Shown: positions 12,164-23,639, counted from the first letter of the stretch. The stretch is DNA of 64,000 nucleotides from Haematobia irritans (GCF_050003625.1 NC_134398.1:113498145-113562144), one strand, 5' to 3'. Notes: a model not told the origin generated them from the letters alone. Numbers and translations: made by a program.

Positions 12164-12806
12164 CTTTCTCAAACTGAATTATATACGTATTGGATCGATC
12201 TTTTTTGATGTAATATATACCACGTATGGACTTACATACAATTTAGAAGATGGTGTTAGGAGGTTTTAAGATACCTTGCCATCGGCAAACGTTACCGCAA
12301 CTTAAGTAATTCGATTGTGGATGGCAGTGTTTAGAAGAAGTTTCTACGCAATCCATGATGGAGGGTACATAAGCTTCGGCCTGGCCGAACTTACGGCCGT
12401 ATATACTTGTTTATATTCACATTCATACTTTATTTGTAATTTTAAAGCCCTATGGCCAATTATAACAAAATTGCACAGATTACAATTCAGTCTACTATAA
12501 AATACTTAAATTCAATGCAGAATTGAAGAATTCTTAATGTTTACCATTTAAAGTGGATATGTATATATCCCTACGAATTACAAAACAGTTCGCTATACTA
12601 CTAAAAAATTAATAATCCAACGCGAAAATAGCAAATATCTCCTTAATTTTAACTCGTAACAATAATAATATATGTACTAACAGGTTGGCTGATAAATCCC
12701 CGGTCTAACAAAGAAAAATACATTTTTTTTGTCAAAATTCGTTTTTATTATTCAACATAGTTCCTTTCAAGAGCGATACAACGATTATAACGACCTTCCA
12801 ATTTTT

Positions 12807-15015
12807 ATACCCACCACCATAGAATGGTGACGGGGGTATAATAAGTTTGTCATTCCGTTTGTAACACATCGAAATATCGATTTCCGACTATATAAAGTAT
12901 ATATATTCTTGATCAGGGAGAAATTCTAAGACGATATAACGATGTCCGTCTGTCCGTCCGTCTGTCTGTCTGTCTGTTGCAGGCAGGTCAAGTTCGAAGA
13001 TGGGCTATATCGGTCCAGGTTTTGATATAGTCCCCATATAAACCGACCTCCCGATTTGGGGTCTTGGGCTTATAGAAATCGTAGTTTTTATCCAATTTGC
13101 CTGAAATTTGAAATCTAGAGGTATTTTATGACCATAAAGAGGTGTGCCAAAAATGGTGAGTATTGGTCCATATTTTGGTATAGCCCCCATATAGACCGAT
13201 CTCCCGATTTTATTTCTTAGGCTTATAGAAACCGCAGTTTTTATTCAATTTACCTGAAATTGGAAATCTAGAGGTATTGTAGGACCACAAATACGTGTAC
13301 CAAAAATTGTGAGTATCGGTCCATGTTTTGGTATGGTCCCCATATAAAACGACCTCCCGATTTGGGGTCTTGGGCTTATAGAAACCGTAGTTGTTATCCA
13401 ATTTGTCTGAAATTGGAAATCTAGAGGTATTTTAGGACCATAAAGAGGTGTGACGAAAATGGTGAGTATCGGTCCATATTTTGGTATAGCCCCATATAGA
13501 CCGAACTCCCGATTTTACTTCTTGGGCTTATAGAAACCGTAGTTTTTATCCAATTTGCCTGAAATTTGAAATCTAGAGGTATTTTTGGACCATAAAGAGG
13601 TGTGCCAAAAATGTTGAGTATCGGTCCATGTTTTGGTATAGCCCCCATATAGACCGATCTCCCGATTTTACTTCTTGGACTTATAGAAACCGCATTTTTT
13701 ATGCAATTTACCTGAAATTGGGAATCTAGAGGTATTGTAGGACCACAGATATGTGTGCCAAAAATTGTGAGTATCGGTCCATATTTTGGTATAGCCCCCA
13801 TATAGACCGATCTCCCGATTTTACTTCTTGGGCTTCTAGAAACCGCAGTTTTTAACCAATTTAACTGAAATTGGAAATCGAGAGGTACTTTAGAACCTTA
13901 AAGAGGTGTGCCAAAAATGGTGAGCATCGGTCCATGTTTTGGTATGGTCCCCATATAAACCGACCTCCCGATTTGGGGTTTTGGGCTTATAGAAACCGTA
14001 GTTTTTATCCAATTTGCCTGAAATTTAAAATCTAGAGGTACTTGAGGACCATCAGAAGGTTTGCCGAAAATGGTTCGTATCGTTCCATGTTTTGGTATAG
14101 CCCCCATATAGACCGATCTCCCGATTTTACTTCTTGGGCTTATAGAAACCGCAGTTTTTATTCAATTTACCTGAAATTGGAAATCTAGAGGTATTGTAGG
14201 ACCACAAATACGTGTACCAAAAATTGTGAGTATCGGTCCATGTTTTGGTATGGTCCCCATATAAAACGACCTCCCGATTTGGGGCCTTGGGCTTATACAC
14301 GCTCACAAAAAATCGCTTCTGTAACATATACTCCCAAACATATTTTGCTTCAAGCATATACATTTTTGGGTATTGCCCAAACATTTATATGTTTTTATCC
14401 AATTTGCCTGAAATTTGAAATCTAGAGGTATTTTTGGACCATAAAGAGGTGTGCCCAAAATGTTGAGTATCGGTCCATGTTTTGGTATAGCCTCCATATA
14501 GACCGATCTCCCGATTTTACTTCTTGGGCTTATAGAAACCGTAGTTTTTATCCAATTTGCCTGAAATTCTAAAATATTCTGGTATTTTAGGCTCACAAAA
14601 ACGTGTATCGGATTAAGTTTTTATCGGTCCATTTGGTAATGCCTCCATATAGACCGACTTCACTTCTTGAGGGTGTAGAAGGTGCACTGATCATGAAAAT
14701 TGCTTGAAACTCAATGTAAAATTTCAAGATTTTACTTCTACAGATTTAAGATTTCAAATCAAGACGTTATTTTATAATTTTCTTGCACACTTACAAGAGA
14801 TGTTAATGATTCCTCTAAAACTCAAACAAAAATGGTTCTTATAAATCCAGAATCTGATATAGTCCTGATACGTGAAATCTTTAAATTTATTTTCGGGAAG
14901 TGTCCTCAAGTCCTCAAGCCCTCCTGAAATTTAAAAGGAAACCCTAATATTTGGTTCATGGTGGTGAGTATTTAAGATTCGGCCCGGCCGAACTTAGTGC
15001 TGTATATACTTGTTT
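12807..15015 (+). mobile_element. Family B element, copy 1, nested in mariner
   Basis: Starts tatacccaccaccatag. It carries a conserved 5' block (gtcattccgtttgtaacac), a GTCC/GTCT microsatellite at 12944-12978, an array of units about 152-153 bp long (unit starts near 13051, 13203, 13356; tagcccccatatagaccgat, cttgggcttatagaaaccg), a unique 3' block, and ends with a hairpin (ttcggcccggccgaa, 14978-14992) followed by tatacttgttt. The layout matches family A though the sequence is diverged. It is noncoding; long open frames through the array follow from the unit length. A 98-bp piece of family D interrupts the array at 14296-14393. Confidence 0.8.
14296..14393 (+). repeat. 98-bp family D left-end remnant inside family B array
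   Basis: The sequence from tacacgctcacaaaaaatcg to catttatatgttt is the first 98 bp of family D. The insertion point (after cttgggcttat) is the same one seen, inverted, at 28277 in family B copy 2. The rest of the D element is missing and the array resumes directly, so this is a secondary deletion of a shared older insertion. Confidence 0.85.
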
Positions 15016-15826
15016 GATACCATTTTGCAGCCAAATTTTTTCCCTGCGAGCATCCTTTTGAGGTCTGAGAACAAGCTGTCCACTCAGCCGACTGTCGATT
15101 GGACTCAGGAGTGTAGTGATGGAGCCATGTTTCATCCATTGTCACATATCGATGGAAAAACTCGGGTGTATTACGAGTTAACAGCTGCAAACACCGCTCA
15201 GAATCATCAACACGTTGTTGTTTTTGGTCAAATGTGAGCTGGCGCGGCACCCATTTTGCACAGAGCTTCCGCATATCCAAATATTGATGAGTGATATGAC
15301 CAACACGTTCCTTTGATATCTTTAAGGCCTCTGCTATCTCGATCAACTTCATTTTACGGCCATTCAAAATCATTTTGTGGATTTTTTTTGATGTTTTTGT
15401 CGGTAACCACCTCTTTCGGGCGTCCACTGCGTTCACCGTCCTCCGTGCTCATTTCACCACGCTTGAATTTTGCATACCAATCAATTATTGTTGATTTCCC
15501 TGGGGCAGAGTCCGGAAACTCATTATCAAGGCAAGTTTTTTGCTTCCACCGTATTTTTCCCTTCAGAAAACAGTATTTTATCAAAACACGAAATTCCTTT
15601 TTTTCCATTTTTTCACAATAACAAAAGTTGCTTCACAAAAGACGCTCTATCTCACAAACTAATTGACTTATAACGTCAAATTTTGACACGAATCATTTGA
15701 AGGTTGGCACTATATAAAAATAATAAGCATTTAATACTAGCGACGCCATCTATGTGTCAGACCGGGGACTTATCAGCCAACCTGTTAATAAATTTCAATA
15801 TACAAAAAACCCTTGCCAATTATCAA

Positions 15827-16358
15827 TACCCAGCAAAAAAAGCGTCGCCAAAAAAGTAATGAAAATGTTCTTTTTGGATCCGGAAGTGGTGCAAAATTGA
15901 CGCAGAAGCGATGAATTTAACATGGGCTTGTCATAGGACGGAAGTCCTCCATTTCAACAGCCGTTGCACTGAATTTGCATCACTTCTTTAGGTGTTATCC
16001 GAATTCAATGTTTTGGATGTAAATTAAAAAATTCTGTGATATTTTGTCAAATAAATAATTTTTATAATTTGTTATAATTTTTAATGGATTCTAACGCTTG
16101 TCGGAAAGGTTTGAACTCAATATTTTCAAAAAATCACAATTTTTTCAGATTGGATTTAGCATTTTTTTTGTTTTTAACCTATTTGAAACAAAAAAGTTAA
16201 AATTACCCATTAAAAGTATGAAAAAACCAAGTTATAAAAAATTGAATTAAAAGAACTTACTGGGGAGTTAAAATAAAGAACATCATTGGGAGTGCATCTT
16301 CCCAAAGTGCTTTTAAAGTTGTGCCTTTGGAAGTACTTCCAAATGTTTTTGTTGGGTA
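15827..16358 (+). mobile_element. MITE-like family F, copy 1
   Basis: Ends are inverted: tacccagcaaaaa at the left, tttttgttgggta at the right. The interior is alignable by eye with 49790-50643 (shared gcgatgaat, tgaatttgcatcacttctt, attctaacgcttgt, aaagttgtgccttt). It is about 530 bp and noncoding. No clear target duplication was found. The superfamily is unknown. Confidence 0.7.
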
Positions 16359-16439
16359 GTTCATAATGTAATTACAGGAATTATAATAGTGCATCAGCTA
16401 ACCGCAAACAATATTCATAAAACTAACAATATTTATAAA

Positions 16440-17780
16440 AATTCCCACGCGTCAAAAACTCTCAATAGCCTACCATGGTACACCGAATCAGACACACCAA
16501 ACGTCCTCAAAGCATCAGAGAGGACATTAAAAGCCATCAAGTAATAACCAGCACAACCTGCATAAACCTCCATACCATACAAGATCATAGACATCACCAA
16601 ATCGCAATTAAAGAGCTGTCGGAGGGTGAAGTTGACACGCGACACCACCAATTCCACATGCTCAGCAAACTAAGCCTGTCATCCGCAACAACTCCCAAAC
16701 ATCTAACACTCGACGCAAAGGCGATACACCATACCGTAGGTCCCCGCCACCGGTCAAGAGACAAACAACACCGCCTACCTCTTACCGGGATTAACAGAAG
16801 GGCCGTTGGCAGACATCCAGCTATGCAGAGCAAGTAAACAGAATCTGTATATCATCGGCATATGCCTGCGATACGGCAGGTACGGCGACTCCAACCGACA
16901 CGCACTAGGACGAAACCCAAAGCAGTCCCCAAACTTCCTCACCAGCAGCCCATGGTGCACCCTATCAAACGCCTTCTGCAAATCCAATGAAAGAAGAACA
17001 CAAAACTTCCTGTTGCAGATACTGAACCTTATCTCATCAGTAAGGCCAGCCAGCAGGGTAGAAGTACTACGGTTAGAGCGAAGACCATACTGGCAATCGT
17101 TAGGCATAGGCTAAACACATCCTCAAGTCATCGATGGAACCAGAACTAGTGACTTTCCAAATCGGCGTGATCCTAGCTACCTTCTAATTTGAAGGGAACA
17201 CAGAAGTCATAAGGATGTTATTAACCAGATCTTAGAAAACCCCTCTTTCATGAGGGAAAACCACCTTAAAGAACTTCAAAGAAAGCCCATCACAACCTGC
17301 CGCATTTGAAGATATCGTCGAAAACAATTCCTCCATAGCTATACAGGCCAAAATGAACGATATCAACATATTCGTCCAATCTATCATCAACTACCCCTCA
17401 ATTTCGAATGCACCTCCATGAGGGAAAACCACCTTAAAGAACTTCAAAGAAAGCCCATCACAACCTGCCGCATTTGAAGATATCGCCGAAAATGCCGAAA
17501 ACAATTCCTACATACCTATACAGGCCAAAAATAAACGATATCAACATATTCGTGCACCTCCATAAGCACCTAGCATCACTGTGCACAGAAAACAAAGACT
17601 CATGACACTGCCTCTTGGCTCTCATCACAACAACCTTGGCCTTGTTGCGCAACCTACAAAATCCAATCACTCCTATCCTCCAAGTAAGCCTTAAATGCCA
17701 AATACCGAAGAGATAGGTGGTAAGATATGAGAGGAACATTGAACCAATCATCCACCTCACCTCGCACTCTGACAGTCCTC
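16440..17780 (-). pseudogene. Decayed non-LTR reverse transcriptase fragment
   Basis: On the minus strand the frame at 16775-17107 reads CQYGLRSNRSTSTLLAGLTD and FCVLLSLDLQKAFDRVHHGL, the central RT blocks of CR1/Jockey-type elements. An upstream block near 17250-17300 in another frame reads like LSLKFFKVVFPHE. Downstream frames (16433-16833) carry a later RT portion, SSVRCLGVVADDRL. Several frameshifts and a large internal deletion are evident. It is GC-richer than its surroundings. Clade is uncertain. Confidence 0.7.
17251..17570. repeat. 168-bp tandem duplication inside the RT relic
   Basis: The segment starting tgagggaaaaccaccttaaa occurs at 17251 and again at 17419, a spacing of 168 bp. 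The second unit has a small insertion (a repeated gccgaaaa stretch) and lacks about 35 bp near its end. The duplication lies in the relic RT gene and adds to its inactivation. Confidence 0.85.
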
Positions 17781-18729
17781 ACCGGAAACAAAGAATTTGT
17801 CCTATACAAATCTGCAATGCCGCGATTTTCCGTTTTTCCACTCTATTTGTAAGGCTGCGTGCTCAAGTTATAAAATATGGGTAATTAGTGATTCCTCCAG
17901 CATTACAGATAATTATAAACTTGCTGCGTGTAGCATTACCGGGGACTTAAATAATAAGTTACCTGCGTAGACCAAAAGTCATTCCTTTTATCATTACGAG
18001 TAATCAAAATCGTACTACTCTCAGCATTACAAAAGATTTAGAAGTAATGGGTTACAATCTTTATATAAATACATTGTAATCATATGTGGTTACATTGTAA
18101 TTATATGTGGTCAAATGTTTTTATTTATTTAATAAAAATAATTAGTATAAAATATAAATATTTAAAAAAAATTTTTGAATGCAAAAAGTTTAGCTTAAAT
18201 AAATAATAAATTTGAGTCGTTCCGCTCCAATTTTAAGTTACTCCTTTTCTGAAATTGGACAGCATTGCCGATTGGGAAACTTTGGTCACTGGAATGGAAT
18301 CTAAAATTTAGAAAAATAATATAATCTCTTAATATAACTAATAATTGACGTACTTACCAAATATATGGAACAAAAACGATCCGAACACAACCAAACTTAG
18401 AGAAAGACTGACAAATATGTTTTGTTTTTTATTTTTCACCGTTGAATTACGGTACTCTCAGAAATCTTAAATGGTTTTTATAGATTACTTCGTTGCATTC
18501 CAATGAGTATAGGAACCCTTCCGATAACTTTGTATGCAGAAAGGAGTTAGTATACCAAATTATTGGTGAAGAACCAACTACGTTGTGCAGAATGATACTT
18601 CTAGCACCACAGGGAACGTACGACGAGTAATTCAAAATATTCAGACAAAGGAAGTTGAAAACAGCGGAAAATATATAGAAATTACAAAAGGGATCTTCAT
18701 ACAAAATAACGAAAGGGCACTATAATCTT
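17781..18729. other. AT-rich stretch, no gene recognised
   Basis: No coding sequence or named repeat was recognised. A short direct duplication of a segment like acattgtaatcatatgtgg is visible near 18070-18115. Phrases containing cattac recur between 17900 and 18040, hinting at an old repeat. Confidence 0.4.
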
Positions 18730-18950
18730 TTTAGAGTTGGAGCAGTAAACTAGTTCACGCCTAAATAAATTTATGTGTATATTGTTTTTTAATTATTTAT
18801 GTTTATACTCCACACATTCTTCTTTTGTTAGTTTGTGAATTTCATCGAAAATTTCAAACTTTTATACCAAAATTTTATCCAAAAGTTCAGTCCATTTCGT
18901 TTATAACAGTCACTGTTCTTTTCTGACTGTAAATCTTTAATAACCTAACG
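18730..18950 (-). repeat. Family D fragment, minus orientation
   Basis: Read in reverse this contains the D-family string cttttctgactgtaaatc ... cagtccatttcgtttat ... agtttgtgaattt in the order expected for the right half of D. It is followed at 19125 by another D piece in the plus orientation, giving an inverted arrangement. Confidence 0.6.
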
Positions 18951-19264
18951 CAAAAAAATAATTCTTTCCTCCCAAACGAAATTTTAGACAAACAAAGTTC
19001 GTTTTTCATTTGCTTTTCGCTGGAAGTAAGTGTATTTGGAAGAAAAGTATATACTTTTTTGTGATAAACGTTTATTCTTTTCCAGGATGTAAAAACAATT
19101 TCATAAAGACAAACTCAAAAAAAAAACATTGTTTTCTTGCTAATTGCATTTTCCCTCACATCTTTCTCACATCCACGAGGTTTTTTAGTTATTAACACCT
19201 TTTCCTGTAATACCAACAATGTAGAAGAAATTATACGATTTTATAAATTTATAATTTTTTTACC

Positions 19265-19346
19265 TTTCGCCTGGACAGAGAATCGAACCGCGGACCATGT
19301 ACTTTGTAAGCCAACACACTAACCACTCAGCTATGTACCTGTTATG
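19265..19346 (-). repeat. tRNA-like module 1 of family D
   Basis: On the minus strand the B-box-like ggttcgattctctgtcc and an A-box-like agctgagtggttagtg are spaced as in a tRNA gene. The acceptor arms do not pair, so it is not a tRNA. Equivalent modules occur at 31501-31582, 34041-34124 and (plus strand) 56236-56325. Confidence 0.7.
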
Positions 19347-19451
19347 GTCATCAATAGATAATTATCATATGGAAGTTATATTTATATAGCATAGCTTGCG
19401 GCGCCCACGAACCGAATAAACAAAGTTTATTTAACAGAAACAAACATTTAG

Positions 19452-19530
19452 TTTGGCACCGTGGAGCAGTGGTTGCTACGTCCGCCTTGCATGCCAAGGG
19501 TCGTGGGTTCGATCCCTGCATCGACCAAAG
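19452..19530 (+). repeat. tRNA-like module 2 of family D
   Basis: Contains an A-box-like gtggagcagtggttgc, the near-palindrome ccttgcatgccaagg where an anticodon arm would lie, and B-box ggttcgatccc, followed by a T-run that could end Pol III transcription. It is homologous to the head of the SINEs at 24339 and 50258. The acceptor stem does not pair. Confidence 0.75.
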
Positions 19531-19889
19531 TTTTTTTTTGTTTTGTTTTTTTTTTTACATATATTCCAGATATGTTCGGCAGATTCCGAATTCAACATGT
19601 TGTTCAACATTATATTGTAGTATATTAAATTTTGAAATGTAAAATGTGTCTTATTAAAGACCTAAAGTCAGAAAAGAACAGTGTTTGATATAAACGAAAT
19701 GGACTGTGTTGTTGTTTCAAAAATAACTTTTTTTATTGAAAAAATAAAAATTTTGTAACAAACGAATTTTTTTGGTGATGAAAGTTTAAAATTTTCGAAG
19801 CAATTCAAAAAACTCTAACAAAAGAAAAACGTTTTCGGTACACGTTTTCCAAACGTTTTTTTTGCTTTGCGTATACATTTCGAAGTTTC

Positions 19890-20030
19890 ATTATAAAAAT
19901 TTAATATAGTATCGAGCATCTTTTCGGAATTTTTGGAATATATGTAAAAAAAAATTTGGTGTTCGGTCGGAGCAGGCATTTGCATGCAAGGCAGACATGT
20001 CAACCATTACTCCACGTGGCCAACAAATAA
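19890..20030 (-). repeat. Family D fragment with an inverted tRNA-like module 2
   Basis: On the minus strand 19955-20025 contains the module 2 sequence (gtggagtaatggttgac, ccttgcatgcaaatg), opposite in direction to the copy at 19452. The upstream cgaagtttcattataaaaat matches the D block seen at 53720. This makes the area an inverted cluster of D pieces. Confidence 0.6.
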
Positions 20031-20602
20031 GATCGATTAAAAGAAAAAGTTTTAAAAAACAATCAAGAATTTGTGGCATTGCCTTAATAACTGACACTCG
20101 ATGTTGTTGAAATATGTGGGATTGACACTTATATATAAAGTTTACAAGAGCTTTAAAATATCGGAAATTAACAGATATATTGTCTGTAAAGAAATTTTTA
20201 AATCAGCAATTTGCCGTACAAAAATGGATATTTATAATTCGCCGTGGACATATTTTCAAAACAATGAAGAGACTGGTGAAACTGTTTGCAAAAAATGTAA
20301 TCGATAAATGAAATCATTAAAACTGAATTACTACCGTGGTTTAATATTTAGAGGGTTATATACAAAGTGTATACGAACACAATTAAAAAATCAAATCACA
20401 AGCTCACAACGTGTTTGCCTGTCTCCAATTTCAATTTGTGTCACACATACTACTACATAGAGTTTTCGTTTAAATTAGCTCGAAAAGAGCCTATTTTTCA
20501 GGGCTCCGAAAGCAAGAGCTAAAAAACTGAACAGCTCTTTTTTTAAAAAAATGCTGCGCCGGAGCTTCGGAGCAATTTGGAACACTGAATAACACTATTC
20601 TG
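20031..20602. other. No gene recognised; low-complexity ggagct segment
   Basis: The only notable pattern is near 20470-20575, where variants of gagctc/ggagctt recur around a T-run in a partly palindromic arrangement, reminiscent of short hAT-like non-autonomous repeats. The short open frames have no recognisable domain. Confidence 0.35.
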
Positions 20603-22595
20603 AAACAAGTATATACGGCCGCAAGTTCGGCCAGGCCGAATCTTATGTACCCACCACCATGGATTGCGTAGAAACTTCGTAGACTATCATCCACAATCGA
20701 ATTACTTGGGTTGTGGTATCTTAAAACTTCTTAACATCGTTTTCTAGACAAAAAAAAGTTATGTATAGTTACGTCTACAAATAATTACGAATCGATATGG
20801 ACTTTTTGTACGTAGAGAATTGAAATATCGGGGTCGCTTATATGGGGGCTATATACAATTATGAACTTGATATGGACCAATTTTTGTGTGATTGGGGATC
20901 GATTTATCTGAGGGCCATATATAACTATAGACCGATATTGCCCTAGTTAGGCATGGTTGTTAACGACCATATACTAGCACAATGTACCAAATTTCAACTC
21001 ACTCGGATGCAATTTGCTCCTCCAAGAGGCTCCAAAACCAAATCTCGGAATCGGTTTATATGGGGCTATGTACGATTATGGACTGATATGGACCACTTTT
21101 GGCATGGTTGTTAAATATCATATACTACCACCACGTACCAAATTTCAAGCAGATCGGATGAATTTTGCTTCTCCAAAAGGCACCGGAGGTCAAATCTGGG
21201 GATCGGTTTATATGGGAGCTATATATAATTATGGACTGATAGGAACCAATTCCTGCATGGTTGTTGGATACCATATACTAACATCACGTACCAAATTCCA
21301 ACCGAATGGGAAGAATTTTGCTCTTCCAAGGGGCTCTGGAAGTCAAATCTGGGGAACGGTTTATATGGGGCCTATATATAATTATGGACCGATATCGACC
21401 AATTTTTGCATGGAAGTTTGAGGCAATATATTAACACCACGTACCAAATTTCAACTGAATCAGATGAATTTTGGTCTTCGAAGAGGCTCTGGAGGTCAAA
21501 TCTGGTGAACGGTTTATATGGGGGCTATATATAATTATGGACCGATGTGGACCAATTTTTGTATGGTTGTTAGAGACCATATACTAACACCATGTACCAA
21601 ATTTCAGCCGGATCGGATGAAATTTGCTTCTCTTAGAGGCTCTGCAAGCCAAATCGGGGGATCGGTTTATATGGGGGCTATATATAATTATGAACCGATG
21701 TGGACCAATTTTTGCTTGGTTGCTAGAGACCATATACTAACATCACGTACCAAATTTCAGCCGGATCGGATGAAATTTGCTTCTCTTAGAGGCCTCGCAA
21801 GCCAAATCGGGGGATCGGTTTATATGGGGGCTATATATAATTATGGACCGATGTGGACCAATTTTTGCATGGTTGTTAGAGACCATATACTTACACCATG
21901 TACCAAATTTCAGCCGGATCGGATGGAATTTGCTTCTGTTAGAGGCCTCGCAAGCCAAATCGGGGGATCGGTTTATATGGGAGCTATATATAATTATGGA
22001 CCGATGTGGACCAATTTTTGCATGGTTGTTAGAGACCATATACTGACACCATGTACCAAATTTCAGCCGGATCGGATAAAATTTGCTTCTCTTAGGGGCT
22101 TCGCAAGCCAAATCGGGGGATCGGTTTATATGGGGGCTATATATAATTATGGACCGATGTGGACCAATTTTTGCGTGGTTGTTAGAGACCATATACTAAC
22201 ATGATGTACCAAATTTCAGCCCTATCGGATGAAATTTGCTTCTCTTAGAGGCCTCGCAAGCCAAATTTTGGGGACCGTTTGTATGGGGGCTATGCGTAAA
22301 AGTGGACCGATATGACCCATTTGCAATACCATCCGACCTACATCAATAACAACTACTTGTGCCAAGTTTCAAGTCGGTAGCTTGTTTCGTTCGGAAGTTA
22401 GCGTGATTTCAACAGACGGACGGACGGACGGACGGACGGACGGACGGACGGATGGACGGACATGCTCAGATCGACTCAGAATTTCACCACGACCCAGAAT
22501 ATATATACTTTATGGGGTCTTAGAGCAATATTTCGATGTGTTACAAACGGAATGACAAAGTTAATATACCCCCCATCCTATGGTGGTGGGTATAA
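20603..22595 (-). mobile_element. Family A element, copy 2 (complete)
   Basis: In reverse orientation to copy 1: aaacaagtatatacggcc at the left, the hairpin ttcggccaggccgaa at 20626-20640, the array of about 153-bp units (20850-22320), a GGAC microsatellite (22416-22460) and tataccccccatcctatgg with the terminal tataa at the right. It lacks the 26-bp array of copies 1 and 3. The plus-strand open frame 21518-22204 repeats the peptide GSVYMGAIYNYGPMWTNFCM once per unit; I treat this as a consequence of the repeat. It appears to sit inside the left end of the family G repeat that resumes at 22596. Confidence 0.8.
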
Positions 22596-23245
22596 AAATA
22601 TTTACGTGATATTAAAGATTACGCAACCTAAATTTTAGGATTTACAAAATATTAAGGACAAATTTCTTTAAAATAATGAATTTTTACTTAAAATAAAGTT
22701 TATAATCTTTGCTTCAAAAATTTTGTTCATTATATTTAGGACACATTTTGTATATTTTCGTTCCTCCGTTGATGTCGCATGTCTTTGAACTAAGGCTAAT
22801 TTTCCTTAAAGTAAAGAAACACATTTTTGATTTAAAGAAATTGTCCTTAAATTAACTGAAATATTAAAACTTTAGATTTAAGATAAAAACGCTTCAAATA
22901 TAGGCTAAGACTTATGTTGAGGATTTAGCGTCTTTGGTTTAAAGTTGTTTTGTAATTAAGAAAACATTTTCTACTTTGAAGTGTCCGCTATAATTTGGTT
23001 TTTTACACTGGCATTTGTTTGTACGTGAGTTCCTTTATTAATAAACCGCGAAAAGAGAATGAAATGTTGATAAATGAGATCTGTATCCTAATTTTAATTT
23101 TATTTGTCCTAGATTTAAAGCCATATAAGTCGCTAAAAAATTTCTTTATTTTAAAGAAGCCGAATCTTTGGCTCGGAATCGATACAAAAATCCTTAAGGA
23201 AAGGTCAAAATCTTTGGATCCAAGTAAACTTTTTTTTTGAGTGTA
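22596..23245 (+). repeat. Family G repeat, copy 1
   Basis: Aligned by eye with 26694-27284: tgatattaaagattacgcaa, cctaaattttagga, tctttgaactaaggctaat, aaagtaaagaaacacattt, ggctaagactta. The right end, ttttttttgagtgta, is inverted relative to the left end of copy 2 (tacactgaaaaaa), so this is probably a MITE-like element with short terminal inverted repeats. Noncoding. Confidence 0.7.
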
Positions 23246-23639
23246 CTATAAAATTTTATGATCTAACATTATGCTTAACAAACGTACTTAATAATAAAAT
23301 TTAGCACACAATTCCCTAAATAATTGCTTATAATATACAGTGCTGTTCAAAACATTTGCAACTACATTCCCTGTTGAAAATAAACCGTAATTATAATGAA
23401 AATAAAAACATTAAAATAAAAATTTTTATGCAATATTGTTGCTTATTATGTCAATTTTAAAGATTCAAGGAAATAACGGAACTAACGATAAAGATTTTTT
23501 GATAATTTATAATTTTAAAAAAATTAGAGTTTTCGCCTGTTCAATACATTTGCAACTGATATGAAGTGTCACATATATTTAAAAATAATTAATGTTTTTG
23601 TAACTTTTAACGATAAATGTTAATAGTTGATACTAAGGC

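Larger units (their letters stand above)
9520..12412 (+). mobile_element. Family A element, copy 1 (Helentron-associated-like)
   Basis: Starts ttataccctccatcatagg and ends with a GC hairpin (ttcggcctggccgaa, 12375-12389), then tatacttgttt. Inside, in order: a conserved 5' block (gtcattccgtttgtaacac, gaaatattgctctaag), a very short GTCC/GTCT microsatellite at about 9652-9665, an array of about 153-bp units (9800-10700), an array of about 26-bp units (10735-11183), then a conserved 3' block. A family D element (11184-12163) is inserted in the 26-bp array. Subterminal inverted repeats, a central microsatellite and a 3' hairpin are features described for DINE-1/mini-me elements; the assignment is inference. 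No transposase or Rep/helicase is encoded. Confidence 0.75.
12745..15608 (-). pseudogene. Mariner transposase, deleted, frameshifted and interrupted
   Basis: The N-terminal DNA-binding part starts at the ATG at 15608: MEKKEFRVLIKYCFLKGK, then STIIDWYAKFKRGEMSTEDG. The frame changes near 15390-15400 and continues with LIEIAEALKISKERVGHI and VTMDETWLHHYTPESN, which holds the first catalytic Asp. The second and third catalytic Asp are deleted. The C-terminus appears on the far side of the inserted element (about 12745-12806), reading LEGRYNRCIALERNYVE. The motifs match classical mariner transposase of the irritans/mauritiana type. It cannot make a working enzyme. The coordinates include the inserted family B element. 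Confidence 0.9.
12680..15785 (-). mobile_element. Mariner relic split by a family B insertion
   Basis: Inverted ends acaggttggctgataaatcc (12680 on) and its near-complement ending at 15785 are flanked by TA at 12678-12679 and 15786-15787, as expected for mariner. The transposase is on the minus strand. A 2.2-kb family B element (12807-15015) sits inside the 3' part of the gene. Before that insertion the mariner had already lost the middle of its gene, because sequence near SAEWTA joins directly to a block encoding FSDLKRMLAGKKFGC near 15015-15085. The original relic was therefore about 0.9 kb. Confidence 0.9.
19125..19870 (+). mobile_element. Family D core with paired tRNA-like modules
   Basis: Contains the D block cacatctttctcacatccac, a minus-strand tRNA-like module (19265-19346), a plus-strand tRNA-like module (19452-19530), poly(T) runs, and the downstream block gaacagtgtttgatataaac. 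Neither terminal sequence of D is present, so this is an internal portion. No coding capacity. Confidence 0.7.

Noticed and set aside
13005..14596. Several 60-126 codon frames with peptides like VYMGAIPKYGPI as separate genes
   Set aside because: All are phases of the family B tandem array, broken by unit indels.
19452..19530. Genuine tRNA gene at this and the other tRNA-like modules
   Set aside because: A and B boxes are present, but the acceptor and other stems do not pair, and the segments occur inside repeat families.
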